DNA from: an uncultured Sulfurimonas sp.
GTDB taxonomy: Bacteria > Campylobacterota > Campylobacteria > Campylobacterales > Sulfurimonadaceae
DNA: 64,000 nt
Assembly: GCF_963662755.1 (NCBI RefSeq)
Contig: NZ_OY759725.1
Span: 2,329,174-2,393,173 of the forward strand
Direction: 5' to 3'
The position numbers were made by a program, and so were the translations under genes. This document shows, in pieces, positions 20,101 to 28,184 of this stretch; within the stretch, counting starts at the first letter, position 1, and the number at the start of each line of letters is the position of its first letter. Below the pieces are notes generated by a model, which worked only from the letters and a program-made list of their open reading frames with translations, was not told the DNA's origin and ran no database searches.

Positions 20101-20679
20101 CTTGATGAATACAGAAGTGTTATGGATGAGTTAAACTACTCACTCTCTTCAGAACTTGAGAGCATTAAAGATGGTTCATTTGCTATTTTTATAGGTAAAG
20201 TTGAAGATATTGTCAAAAAAACTTCTAAAAAAGGAAATCAATTTGGCATAGTTAGTCTTATGGATTTTCATGGAAATATAGAAATTATGCTTTTTGCTGA
20301 TAAGCTTGAACAGCTAAATGAGATGGACTTAAATGAGCCAATAGCCTTTAAAGCTAAAATCACGCATACAGATATGTTCACAAGAATCGGCGTTACAAAA
20401 ATTATGACACTAAAAGAATCTAAAAAAGAGTGTAAAAAAGTTAAAAAAGAGGTGCGTGAAGTAGTGCAAGAGCCACTAAACTTGGCTGTTAAATTAGATA
20501 GCGATATAAATGTTTTAGAAGATTTATATAGACTTATAAGACAAAACCCTGGTAATCGTGAACTAAAGATAACTATCACTTCAAAACTTCACAATGTAGT
20601 TATAGACTCCGATATAAGAGTCGATAGTAAAATAATAACAGTACTAGACGGTAATACAGCCGTTGATATTATAGGATAG
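17128..20679 (+). CDS. dnaE: DNA polymerase III subunit alpha
   Basis: The replicative polymerase, 1,183 residues from a TTG start with AAAGGTGA six bases upstream. The N-terminal PHP domain begins with HLHLHTEYSLLDG. The polymerase core shows GPGRGSAAGSLVAYSL and the catalytic acid triplet PDIDMDF (D426, D428, D430). Later come RPGPMESGM, the helix-hairpin-helix region, and the C-terminal OB fold (about residues 1010-1080). Length fits the DnaE1 type. The M18 aminopeptidase gene follows after nine bases. Confidence 0.95.
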   Translation: MSAQPFTHLHLHTEYSLLDGANKLTNLVSRVKELGMTSVAMTDHGNMFGAIDFYHQMKAADIKPIIGMEGYIHNGETLDDKSTKQRFHICLFAKNKIGYQNLMYLSSKAFIDGMYYFPRINKKELASHSEGIICTSACLQGEVNWHLNLANDRNVKNGALGYEGAKAVALEYKEIFGDDFYLELMRHGIGDQLYIDNDILKIAKETDIKIIATNDTHYTYPGDAQYHEAFMCIGMNKLYDDPNRMRHSVHEFYLKSPQQMARLFADIPEALVHTQEIVDKIEDFVPIVKTPTPPNFKFTPEYAKNDGLNLSSEDKDISDAEYFTFCCERGLQNRLKIVPEEKHEEYKKRLEFEMDIINSMKFPGYMLIVWDFVKVAKEMGIAVGPGRGSAAGSLVAYSLDITDIDPMKYDLLFERFLNPERVSMPDIDMDFMQARRGEVIDYVVEKYGRNQVAQIITFGSLLAKGVIRDVARVLDMPLSQADKMAKLIPDELGITLNGKEKKGEFIDGAFQKEPKIQELIDSDANAARVWEFAKKLEGLKRNSGIHAAGVVISNEELWYKTPIYKPSGEDTFVTQYSLNYLEDVDLIKFDFLGLKTLDVIDNAIKLVKRRFDRDIDWHKIDENDPKVYEVIRTGETVGMFQIESSGMQDLNKRLKPDNFEDLIAVLALYRPGPMESGMLDSFIERKHGREAIEYTFDNMKPILENTYGVIVYQEQVMQIVQNVGGFSLGYSDIIRRAMGKKKDMNVYNAEFSEGAQKQGFDYQQASKLFDLIEKFAGYGFNKSHSAAYAMVTFQTAWLKTYYPNEFMAALLTSDKDNTEKVVRYIDEVKRMGIELSPPDVNHSYLEFSAITKDEKDIILFGLGAIKGVGKSAVISVIETREQEGEFTSIENFVNRIDPSKVNKRFIESSIKSGGFDSFGYSRKALLDQIEQIVETAKKASDAKKKAVGSLFGDDAEITAVKLELTNCPEYELKEILEFEKETLGFYVSGHPLDEYRSVMDELNYSLSSELESIKDGSFAIFIGKVEDIVKKTSKKGNQFGIVSLMDFHGNIEIMLFADKLEQLNEMDLNEPIAFKAKITHTDMFTRIGVTKIMTLKESKKECKKVKKEVREVVQEPLNLAVKLDSDINVLEDLYRLIRQNPGNRELKITITSKLHNVVIDSDIRVDSKIITVLDGNTAVDIIG

Positions 20680-20688
20680 GAAATATAA

Positions 20689-21948
20689 ATGAATAAAAAT
20701 GATTTTAATGAAGGTTTAATGGGGTTCTTAGATGCATCTCCTACACCTTTTCATGCAACAAAAAATATGGCTGATATGTTTGAAAACGCTGGGTTTATAA
20801 AACTTTATGAAGAAAGTAAGTGGGAACTTAAAAAAGGTTCAAAATATTATTTAACTCGCAATGATTCTTCTGTTATAGCTTTTACTTATCCTGTAGATGC
20901 TAAAAACTATACTATGGTTGGGACTCATACTGATTCACCAAATCTAAAGTTAAAACCAAATCCTGTGATAAAAGAGCATGGAGTTGTGAAGTTTGGAGTT
21001 GAGTCTTATGGCGGTTTACTTTTAAATCCATGGTTTGATAGAGATCTATCTATAGCTGGAAGAATTTTTTATCTTAATAGTAAAGATGAAATTAAAGAGG
21101 CTCTTATAGATGCTAAAAAACCTCTTGCTATCATCCCATCTTTAGCTATTCATCTTGATGAAAATGCAAACAAAGAGAGAACTATAAATAAACAAACTGA
21201 TATTTGCCCTATTTTAACTACTTTAGAAGATTTTGATTTTAGAGAGTTTTTAATGTGGCAACTATCTAAAGTAAATGTTTTAGATGTAAAAGAGTTATAT
21301 GCATCTGAGCTTAGTTTTTATGACACGCAAAAAGCTTCTTTTGTTGGTTTAAATGATGATTTTATAGCTAGTGCAAGAGTTGATAATTTACTAAATTGTT
21401 ATGTTGGGATGCTTAGCATCTGTAGTGTAGATGCAGACCAGCCAATGCTTTTTATAGGCAGTGATCATGAAGAGGTGGGAAGTGCATCTACTTCTGGTGC
21501 AGGTGGACCATTTTTACAAAATACACTCTCAAGAATGTTTAGTGATTTTGAGGAGTATATGCAGATGATACGAACATCAATTATGATTTCTGCGGATAAT
21601 GCACACGCTGTTCATCCAAACTATCCATCTAAACATGACTCAAAACACGCTCCACGTCTAAATAAAGGAAGTGTTATAAAAGTAAATGCAAATCAAAGAT
21701 ATGCATCTAATGCTAAAACTATTTCTAAGTTTATGAAAGTAGCATCTGAGCAAAATGAGCCGATACAACACTTTGTTACAAGAAGTGATATGGGATGTGG
21801 AACTACTATAGGACCTATTACATCTACAAGACTTGGTATAGACACTGTAGATGTTGGACTTCCGACACTTGCTATGCACTCTATAAGGGAGCTTGCAGGA
21901 AGTGATGATGCTTACTCTTTGTATAAAATAATTCTTGGATATAAATAA
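20689..21948 (+). CDS. M18 family aminopeptidase
   Basis: A 419-residue cytosolic zinc aminopeptidase that preferentially removes N-terminal acidic residues in characterised homologues. Visible motifs are GTHTDSP (first metal histidine and aspartate), SDHEEVGS (glutamates), ADNAHAVHPN and DMGCGTTIGP. The length is normal for the bacterial family. A GGAAAT ribosome-binding site precedes the ATG. The histidine-kinase gene starts four bases after its stop. Confidence 0.9.
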   Translation: MNKNDFNEGLMGFLDASPTPFHATKNMADMFENAGFIKLYEESKWELKKGSKYYLTRNDSSVIAFTYPVDAKNYTMVGTHTDSPNLKLKPNPVIKEHGVVKFGVESYGGLLLNPWFDRDLSIAGRIFYLNSKDEIKEALIDAKKPLAIIPSLAIHLDENANKERTINKQTDICPILTTLEDFDFREFLMWQLSKVNVLDVKELYASELSFYDTQKASFVGLNDDFIASARVDNLLNCYVGMLSICSVDADQPMLFIGSDHEEVGSASTSGAGGPFLQNTLSRMFSDFEEYMQMIRTSIMISADNAHAVHPNYPSKHDSKHAPRLNKGSVIKVNANQRYASNAKTISKFMKVASEQNEPIQHFVTRSDMGCGTTIGPITSTRLGIDTVDVGLPTLAMHSIRELAGSDDAYSLYKIILGYK

Positions 21949-21951
21949 AAA

Positions 21952-22944
21952 ATGCAAACTCAAGATATAGTAACTCCTGAGGAACTTGACCTTTTAATTA
22001 AGCAGACATATAAAGTTGAAAATGAGTTCAATGAGCTAAAGGCTTCTTATACTCATTTACAAAATACTGTTGAAAAAGTGGTTGAGTTTTTGCCAAATGC
22101 TATTTGGATAGTAAATAGTGACAATAGTATTTTTTTGCAAAACTCAAAAGCTAGAGATCTTTGGGAACTTTTAAAACTTCTTGAGTTTAAAAATGATGAT
22201 CATGAAATTTTGTTTAATTCTCGCTCTTATCTTATAAAAAGTTCAAACTATAAAGATAAGATAATGCTTAGTGCTACAGATATAACTGAGCAAAAAAGAA
22301 AAGAAAATCTTGCAACAATGGGACAGATGGCAGCGCATCTATCTCATGAGATAAGAAATCCAATAGGTTCTATATCTCTACTTAGTTCAACTCTAAAAAA
22401 ACGTGTTTTACCTGAAAATATTCCAATAGTGCAGGAGATACAAAAGTCTGTATATCGCATCGACAGAATTATAAAAGCTACTTTGATGTTTTCTAAAGGT
22501 GTTGAAATTTCAAAGAGTAAATTTATGTGGAATGATTTAAAAAATTCCATAGATATGTCCATAGGTTATTATGGTTATTCTAAAGATATTGATTTTAAAT
22601 TTCCACAAGAAAATTTTGAGTTAAATGCAGATAAAAATCTTTTAGAGATGCTTTTTTCAAACTTTATTGCAAATGCCATAGATGCTATAGAAAGTGACGA
22701 TAATGATGATGGAATCATAGAAGTTGTTTATGAAAAAGATAAAATATATCATAATTTTTACATCTACGATACTGGTATAGATATAGAAAATAAAGAAGAG
22801 CTTTTTGAAGCATTTAAGAGTACAAAAGTAAAAGGTAATGGTCTTGGATTGGTTCTATGTAGTCAAATAGCAGAGGCTCATGGAGGAGAAGTAAAGTTAG
22901 TAGATAGTGATAAAAAATGCTTTAAGGTTAAGATTAAGATTTAG
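21952..22944 (+). CDS. flgS: Soluble sensor histidine kinase, probable FlgS
   Basis: A 330-residue kinase with no membrane segment. A coiled start is followed by a PAS-like region (residues 40-110), the HisKA box with phospho-accepting H132 in HLSHEIRNP, and a HATPase domain (N-box FIANAIDAIE, then KGNGLGLVL). A short cytoplasmic kinase with this H-box is characteristic of FlgS, which activates FlgR and sigma-54-dependent flagellar genes in Campylobacterota. No response-regulator partner is adjacent, so the name rests on similarity only. It ends convergently, overlapping the marR stop by four bases. Confidence 0.65.
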   Translation: MQTQDIVTPEELDLLIKQTYKVENEFNELKASYTHLQNTVEKVVEFLPNAIWIVNSDNSIFLQNSKARDLWELLKLLEFKNDDHEILFNSRSYLIKSSNYKDKIMLSATDITEQKRKENLATMGQMAAHLSHEIRNPIGSISLLSSTLKKRVLPENIPIVQEIQKSVYRIDRIIKATLMFSKGVEISKSKFMWNDLKNSIDMSIGYYGYSKDIDFKFPQENFELNADKNLLEMLFSNFIANAIDAIESDDNDDGIIEVVYEKDKIYHNFYIYDTGIDIENKEELFEAFKSTKVKGNGLGLVLCSQIAEAHGGEVKLVDSDKKCFKVKIKI

Positions 22945-23435
22945 TAACTAGGATTTAAAAGTATTTTTTTAAGTAAGATGGAAAGAGTTTGCATCTCTTT
23001 GTCACTTAAGACTTCAAAATATTTACTACACATTTTAGAGACTTCTTTTAAAGATTTTATGACTAACTCTTCACCTTCTTGTGTTAAACAAACAAGCATA
23101 CATCTTTTATCTGCAGGATTTTCTTTTCTAAGTATTAAAGCTCTCTCTTGAAGTCTCTTTAAAACCTTTGTCATCCCTCCAGATGAAAATACAGTCATAT
23201 CGTAAAGTTGGGTTGGAGATAGAACATTATCGTGTGTATATAATAAGGCTAATACATCTATTTCTGAGTTTAAAAGATCATAATGTTCTTTTAAAAAACT
23301 CTCCAAGTTAGAGAAAATTGTCTTATGAATAAGTGCTATAGGAAAGGTCAATGAAAAAATCTCAGGTAACTCTTTTAGAGCGATTTTTTCATAAAAGTTA
23401 TTTATTAAATCATAATCTGCAATATTTTTTTTCAT
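22941..23435 (-). CDS. MarR family transcriptional regulator
   Basis: A 164-residue winged-helix repressor. The recognition region (LSPTQLYDMTVFSSGGMTKVLKRLQERALI) is followed by the wing (RKENPADKRCMLVCLTQEG), the standard MarR layout. It diverges from the TolC/adaptor/RND operon with about 90 bases between starts, the usual arrangement for a repressor of a drug or solvent efflux pump. Confidence 0.85.
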   Translation of the reverse strand: MKKNIADYDLINNFYEKIALKELPEIFSLTFPIALIHKTIFSNLESFLKEHYDLLNSEIDVLALLYTHDNVLSPTQLYDMTVFSSGGMTKVLKRLQERALILRKENPADKRCMLVCLTQEGEELVIKSLKEVSKMCSKYFEVLSDKEMQTLSILLKKILLNPSY

Positions 23436-23526
23436 GGCGACATTGTATCAAAATTATATCTTTCTAGCAAGATATAATTAAGAGTTATTTTGGTAACATT
23501 TGCAAAATTATTCATAAGGAGAGCAG

Positions 23527-24759
23527 TTGAAATTCTTTATACCTTTGCTATGTTTACCCCTTTTTCTCTACTCTTATACTCTCGAAGAACTTCTAGAATT
23601 ATCTCATAAAAATAAAGTTGTAGAATCTGCAACACATACTTTGACATCTAAAGAAAAGTTGTATGAGAGTTCAAAAAGTTCATATTTACCTAGTGTAGAT
23701 ATTGGCGCTAACTATAAAAATGCATCTAAAGAGAGTGGATCTACGGCACAAAATACTCTAAAGTATGAAGCATCTTTACAATACACAATCTATGATGGTG
23801 GTAAAAAAGGTAACTTATACAATCAACTAGAATCATCCATAGATGCAAGTAGAAGCAATATAGAAGCTACTAAAAATTCTATTTCACTTGCTGTTTCAAG
23901 ACTTTATTATGAATATTTTGGAATAGAAGCTGATAAAGAAGCAATAGCACAAGAAATAGAGCAGTTAAAAGAAGAACTCAAACGAGTGGAACTTTTTTAT
24001 GAATCTGGTTCTGTTACAAAAGATGAAGTTATAAAAATAGATGCAAGTTTGAAAAATGCTCAAGTTTTAATGCAAGAAGCAGAACTAAAAAGACAAAGAG
24101 TTTTACATACTCTTGAGTATTATGTATCTAAAAGAGTTGAGAATATTGATGGTGATGCAACAATAAAACTACCTATAGAACAAGCAGAGATAATAAGAGC
24201 AGATATACAAGCTCTTGAGTACGAAGCAAATGCAGTTTTACATGAAGCAAATATTGAAAAAAGTCAAAATATGCCTATAGTATATTTTGATGATACACTA
24301 AGTCATAGCGATTACTATTTTGACAATGAAGCTTTAAGAAGTTCTTTTTTAATAGAAGACCAAAATATAGCTACACTAAATGTATCATGGAGTATTTTTG
24401 ATTTTGGAGCTAAAACAAAAGCTTATGAATCTAAACTACAAGAGTATTACAGTAAAAAATCACTAATAGAGTATGAAAAAAGTAAGGCAGATATTGAGTA
24501 TAGACTTGCAAAAATATCATACTCAATTGCACAAGAAAAAGTCAAATCAACTAAAGCAGCATCTGAAGCTACATCTGTTGCGTATGAGTTGATAAAGTTT
24601 AAATACCAAAACAAAACAATTGATAATGTATCTTATCTTTTAGCTCTTAGTGAAAAGTTTATGGCACAAAGAGATAGCAAAAGAGCTTTATATGAGCTTG
24701 AGATTAGAAAAGCAGAGTTAATTTATTTTAGTGGAAAAGATATTAAGGAGTTTTTATAA
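23527..24759 (+). CDS. TolC family outer-membrane efflux channel
   Basis: A 410-residue protein, with a signal peptide, that begins at a TTG behind AAGGAG. Two long helical/coiled repeats (about 40-200 and 215-405), each containing a beta-strand hairpin, match the outer-membrane efflux protein family. It forms the exit duct of the tripartite pump encoded by the next two genes, and its stop directly abuts the adaptor start. Confidence 0.85.
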   Translation: MKFFIPLLCLPLFLYSYTLEELLELSHKNKVVESATHTLTSKEKLYESSKSSYLPSVDIGANYKNASKESGSTAQNTLKYEASLQYTIYDGGKKGNLYNQLESSIDASRSNIEATKNSISLAVSRLYYEYFGIEADKEAIAQEIEQLKEELKRVELFYESGSVTKDEVIKIDASLKNAQVLMQEAELKRQRVLHTLEYYVSKRVENIDGDATIKLPIEQAEIIRADIQALEYEANAVLHEANIEKSQNMPIVYFDDTLSHSDYYFDNEALRSSFLIEDQNIATLNVSWSIFDFGAKTKAYESKLQEYYSKKSLIEYEKSKADIEYRLAKISYSIAQEKVKSTKAASEATSVAYELIKFKYQNKTIDNVSYLLALSEKFMAQRDSKRALYELEIRKAELIYFSGKDIKEFL

Positions 24760-25860
24760 ATGAAAAATTTAACAATTTTAGCAGTGGTTTTATCTCTATT
24801 TTTAGTTGGTTGTAATGATGGAGAAAAAAGTGCGCCAGTTGCTTCTAAAACAGCTGCAAAACCACCTTTACCTGTAAAAGTCTATAAGGCAAAATTTGAA
24901 AAAGCTCCTTTGCAAAAGAGTTACTCAACACTACTTAAACCTTTTAATGAGGTTGATATAGTAGCGAGGGTAAGTGGATTATTGATGAGTGAAAATTTTA
25001 AAGAGGGTGCATATGTAAAAAAAGGCGATACTCTTTTTGAAATTCAAAAAGATGAGTATGAAGCATCTCTAAATGAAGCAAAAGCTTCTCTTTTAAAAGC
25101 AGAAGCAAATTATAATAAAGCTCTTAAAGATTGGGAACGAAATGAGTATCTTTTTAAAAATAATGCAATTTCTGAAGTAATGCGTGATGATCTTTTTTAT
25201 ACTTACGAAGATGCAAAAGCGGAAGTAACAAAAGCAAAAGCAGTACTTCATAATGCTCAGATAAAGTTTGACTACACAAGTATAAAAGCACCTATTAGCG
25301 GTACAATAGGAATGAGTAGTAGTGATGTAGGCTCTTATATAAATGTAACAGAAGATAGTGCAAAGTTGGTTACAATTACTGCACAAGACCCAATATATGC
25401 TGAGTTTTCTCTACCAAGTAGTGATGTATCAAAATATCTCTCTCAAATTACAAACACTTCAAAAGTTACTTTAAGCGTTAATGGAAAAAAATATGCAGGT
25501 GAAATAGACTTTATCTCACCTAAGATAGATGCTCCAACAGATACTTTAAAGTTTAGAGCCAAATTTGAAAATAAAAATAATAAGCTAATAGTTGGCTCTT
25601 ATGCCGAGATACAAATAGATGGATTGAGCTATGAAAGTGTTGCAAAAGTTCCTCAAGAGGCACTTATAAAAACACAAGATGCAACGGTTGTTTTTGTTGA
25701 AAAAGATGGAGCTGTTTCTATGAGACCTATCAATGCTCTAGAAGTAAAAGATGGTATTGCTTATGTTGAAGATGGCATCCAAGATGGTGAAAATATTGTT
25801 ATAAGTAATATTGCAAAATTAAGACCAAACTCAAAAGTTAGCATTATGAAAGGTAATTAA
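24760..25860 (+). CDS. RND efflux periplasmic adaptor (HlyD/AcrA type) lipoprotein
   Basis: A 366-residue adaptor with the lipobox LVGC. The lipoyl-like domain half-motifs (VARVSGLLMSENFKEGAYVKKGD and IKAPISGTIG) flank a coiled-coil hairpin (about residues 105-165), followed by the beta-barrel and membrane-proximal domains. It links the inner-membrane pump to TolC. It starts immediately after the TolC gene and ends one base before the pump gene. Confidence 0.9.
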   Translation: MKNLTILAVVLSLFLVGCNDGEKSAPVASKTAAKPPLPVKVYKAKFEKAPLQKSYSTLLKPFNEVDIVARVSGLLMSENFKEGAYVKKGDTLFEIQKDEYEASLNEAKASLLKAEANYNKALKDWERNEYLFKNNAISEVMRDDLFYTYEDAKAEVTKAKAVLHNAQIKFDYTSIKAPISGTIGMSSSDVGSYINVTEDSAKLVTITAQDPIYAEFSLPSSDVSKYLSQITNTSKVTLSVNGKKYAGEIDFISPKIDAPTDTLKFRAKFENKNNKLIVGSYAEIQIDGLSYESVAKVPQEALIKTQDATVVFVEKDGAVSMRPINALEVKDGIAYVEDGIQDGENIVISNIAKLRPNSKVSIMKGN

Positions 25861-25861
25861 A

Positions 25862-26710
25862 ATGTTTTCTAACTTTTTTATTAAAAGACCTGTTTTTGCA
25901 TCTGTTATAGCTATACTAATTGTTTTAGCTGGTGTGATTGCTATGAGAGTTTTGCCTATTGGAGAGTATCCTAGAGTTATTCCTCCACAAATTGTAGTTA
26001 CTGCTGCATACCAAGGAGCTAGTGCGCAAACTATCTCAAAAACAGTGGCAGCTCCACTAGAAGAACAAATAAACGGCGCTAAAGATATGCTCTATATGAG
26101 TTCAATGTCTGCGGATAATGGTACACTTAATATCAATATATTTTTTGAAGTTGGAACAAATCCTGATGATGCAAAAATAGATGTAAACAATCGTGTTCAA
26201 GCAGCACTCTCAAAACTACCCGAACAAGTTCAAAGACAAGGTGTAGTAGTTAATGAGAAGTCGCCAGATATGCTTCAAGTTATAATCTTAAACTCACCAA
26301 AACAAACTAGAAGTGTTAGCTTCTTATCAAACTATGCTCTTTTAAATATAGTAGATGATTTAAAAAGAGTTAAGGGGATTGGAGATGTAGTTATCTTTGG
26401 TGCAAAAGATTACTCTATGAGAATCTGGATAGACCCTTCAAAACTTAAAAAATACTCTCTTACTGTTAATGATTTAATTAGCTCAATAAGAGAGCAAAAT
26501 GAGCAATATGCTGCAGGAAAATTATCAGCAGATCCGATTTCAAACAAAGAGATGTTTACATATACCATCGAGACACCACAAAGATTTAGTGAAGCATCGG
26601 AATTTTCACAGATTATTATAAAATCTAATGAAGATGTGTGGCGTAATATTACTTACCCCTGTTTCTGCGGATTATTTTTAATACAAGAAGCTTCGGAAAA
26701 AGTTCAGTGA
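25862..26710 (+). CDS. RND efflux pump (AcrB type), truncated at the sequence join
   Basis: The first 258 or so residues are a normal AcrB/MexB-type pump: the first membrane helix FFIKRPVFASVIAILIVLAG, IGEYPRV.PPQI, the porter-domain signature GASAQTIS.TVA.PLEEQING, and DVNNRVQAALS.LP. After IIIKSNED (about base 26,638) similarity stops, and 24 unrelated residues lead to a stop at 26,710. Intact pumps are roughly four times longer, with twelve helices. The break coincides with a change in base composition and gene style, so the truncation is probably an assembly artefact. Confidence 0.85.
   Translation: MFSNFFIKRPVFASVIAILIVLAGVIAMRVLPIGEYPRVIPPQIVVTAAYQGASAQTISKTVAAPLEEQINGAKDMLYMSSMSADNGTLNINIFFEVGTNPDDAKIDVNNRVQAALSKLPEQVQRQGVVVNEKSPDMLQVIILNSPKQTRSVSFLSNYALLNIVDDLKRVKGIGDVVIFGAKDYSMRIWIDPSKLKKYSLTVNDLISSIREQNEQYAAGKLSADPISNKEMFTYTIETPQRFSEASEFSQIIIKSNEDVWRNITYPCFCGLFLIQEASEKVQ
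26630..26645. other. Probable chimeric join between two genomes
   Basis: The AcrB-type reading frame loses family similarity within a few codons here. Everything to the left is AT-rich with short spacers and Campylobacterota gene types; everything to the right is richer in GC with FCB-type secreted proteins. No transposon end, integrase or tRNA gene is visible at the boundary. Confidence 0.75.
26653..26673 (-). repeat. Echo of the serpin 3' end
   Basis: This 21-base stretch differs at only three positions from 26,714-26,734, the last seven codons of the serpin gene including its stop (minus-strand reading NPQKQG-stop versus NPQVQG-stop). It may be the end of a lost tandem serpin copy, truncated by the join. 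Confidence 0.4.
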
Positions 26711-26713
26711 TGT

Positions 26714-28018
26714 TTACCCCTGTACCTGTGGATTAATTATTCGTCCCATAAAGAGGGTTGTACCTGTTTCCGTATCCCTTATCAGGAATATGAACGGACG
26801 GTTAACCGTAAAATCTATCGGTTTTTGAGTGGGAATCCCTGTCGGCATAGCAACGATTGTGACTGCAGCTGCCTCGGTGCCTTCTTCGGTTACAGTTATT
26901 GTTGCTTTATGGAAGACATCGCTGATAAAAATTCCGGGGGCTATACCCGAAAAATCTGCGGCAGGTGAAAAAGCATTCGGCATGCCCATTGAGGAGAGAG
27001 TGGTGCTCAGGTTCACCGGTGCGGATTCGAATTCAAATTTTGGTAATTTCAGCGAAACGGTACGCCACGAAAACGAATCGATAATTTCGTTCAGTTTTTC
27101 AGGTGTAAGCGAACGGTCGATTTCCTCAAAAAAGCCCGAATGCGGCAGCACCACAACCATCGACATATTGCCTTTGTACGGTTTTTCCAGTGCCTGGTAA
27201 TGTGTTCCTCCGGTATAACCAACCTCCCCTGTTTTTGCCATCATAGGAACCGAAACACTGCTGCCATCAGGCAGGAAAAAGTCATTTTCCTGGGTAGAGG
27301 CACTAACAAAGGGAACCTGCCATTCCGCATTGAAATATATGGCATTTGCGAGAACAAGTTTTGTATCTGATTTCAGCATTTGAGGCGATACGATTTTTTC
27401 GATTTTATGCCCTGTCTGTTTGCTAACCCATGAATTGATTTCCCCGCTCGATTTTTCCGGTGAACCTTTAAAATCGATATATTCAAGTGATGATCCGTAA
27501 TTGTCTCTGAGTATTTCATTGAAACCGGCAGTAACTTTAAGTCCTTTCTGCATCCATAAAGCATTGGCGATGTGCAGCCTGAAACCGGAATCGGCAGATC
27601 GTTTACTGCGGTTTGTCAACTTTTCGTTCAGGACATGAAAAGCACCATGCAGCTTTTTATCGGGAAGACCGAAGCACAGTGTTTGTTTCATTTGCTGCGC
27701 CGTTTCGTTTCGTGCACCGGCATAAGTCATGGAGAGTGAGGTAGAAATACTAAAGGGTGAGTTAAAGAGGTTTCCCGGACTGTCATGTAACGATTGATAA
27801 AGGTTAACTGCGAATGTGTTATTATTTGCCACTAATTCGGAGATTTCAGGATTTTGCTGTGCCGTTGATCTAAAATCACGTTTGTATTTTGCAATTTCTT
27901 TAGCCGTTGCTGGTACAGTATCGCTCATGTCGGCATATACACCTTCAGAAAACTGAATTACTGCACTGCAAAAGAATAACATGCAGACGGCTGGAACAGA
28001 ACGTCGACAATATTTCAT
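26714..28018 (-). CDS. Secreted serpin (serine/cysteine protease inhibitor)
   Basis: A 434-residue serpin with a signal peptide (MKYCRRSVPAVCMLFFCSAV). The ATG at 28018 is preferred because GGAG lies nine bases upstream; an ATG 30 bases earlier would spoil the signal peptide. Core motifs are NLFNSPFSISTSLSM, LVLANAIYF, the hinge EEGTEAAAVT, and the end PFIFLIRDTETGTTLFMGRI. The hinge has the small residues required for loop insertion, so it should be an inhibitory suicide-substrate serpin. Counting from the hinge, the scissile bond lies around MPTG-IP, though bond assignment is approximate. It probably acts outside the cytoplasm, and lies downstream of a co-directional secreted M20 peptidase. 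Confidence 0.93.
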   Translation of the reverse strand: MKYCRRSVPAVCMLFFCSAVIQFSEGVYADMSDTVPATAKEIAKYKRDFRSTAQQNPEISELVANNNTFAVNLYQSLHDSPGNLFNSPFSISTSLSMTYAGARNETAQQMKQTLCFGLPDKKLHGAFHVLNEKLTNRSKRSADSGFRLHIANALWMQKGLKVTAGFNEILRDNYGSSLEYIDFKGSPEKSSGEINSWVSKQTGHKIEKIVSPQMLKSDTKLVLANAIYFNAEWQVPFVSASTQENDFFLPDGSSVSVPMMAKTGEVGYTGGTHYQALEKPYKGNMSMVVVLPHSGFFEEIDRSLTPEKLNEIIDSFSWRTVSLKLPKFEFESAPVNLSTTLSSMGMPNAFSPAADFSGIAPGIFISDVFHKATITVTEEGTEAAAVTIVAMPTGIPTQKPIDFTVNRPFIFLIRDTETGTTLFMGRIINPQVQG

Positions 28019-28184
28019 TGTGATACACTCCATAACTGTATTAGTCATTTACAGGGCCGGAAAAAATATGATGAATTTTACCTATTAAGAACAAAAGGAA
28101 CTTGAAAGTTCTTTCTTCATTAACTTTATGTACTTCATGGTAAAAAATGCAATCCTTTCATATGCTTTGCCGACTCTTATGTCC

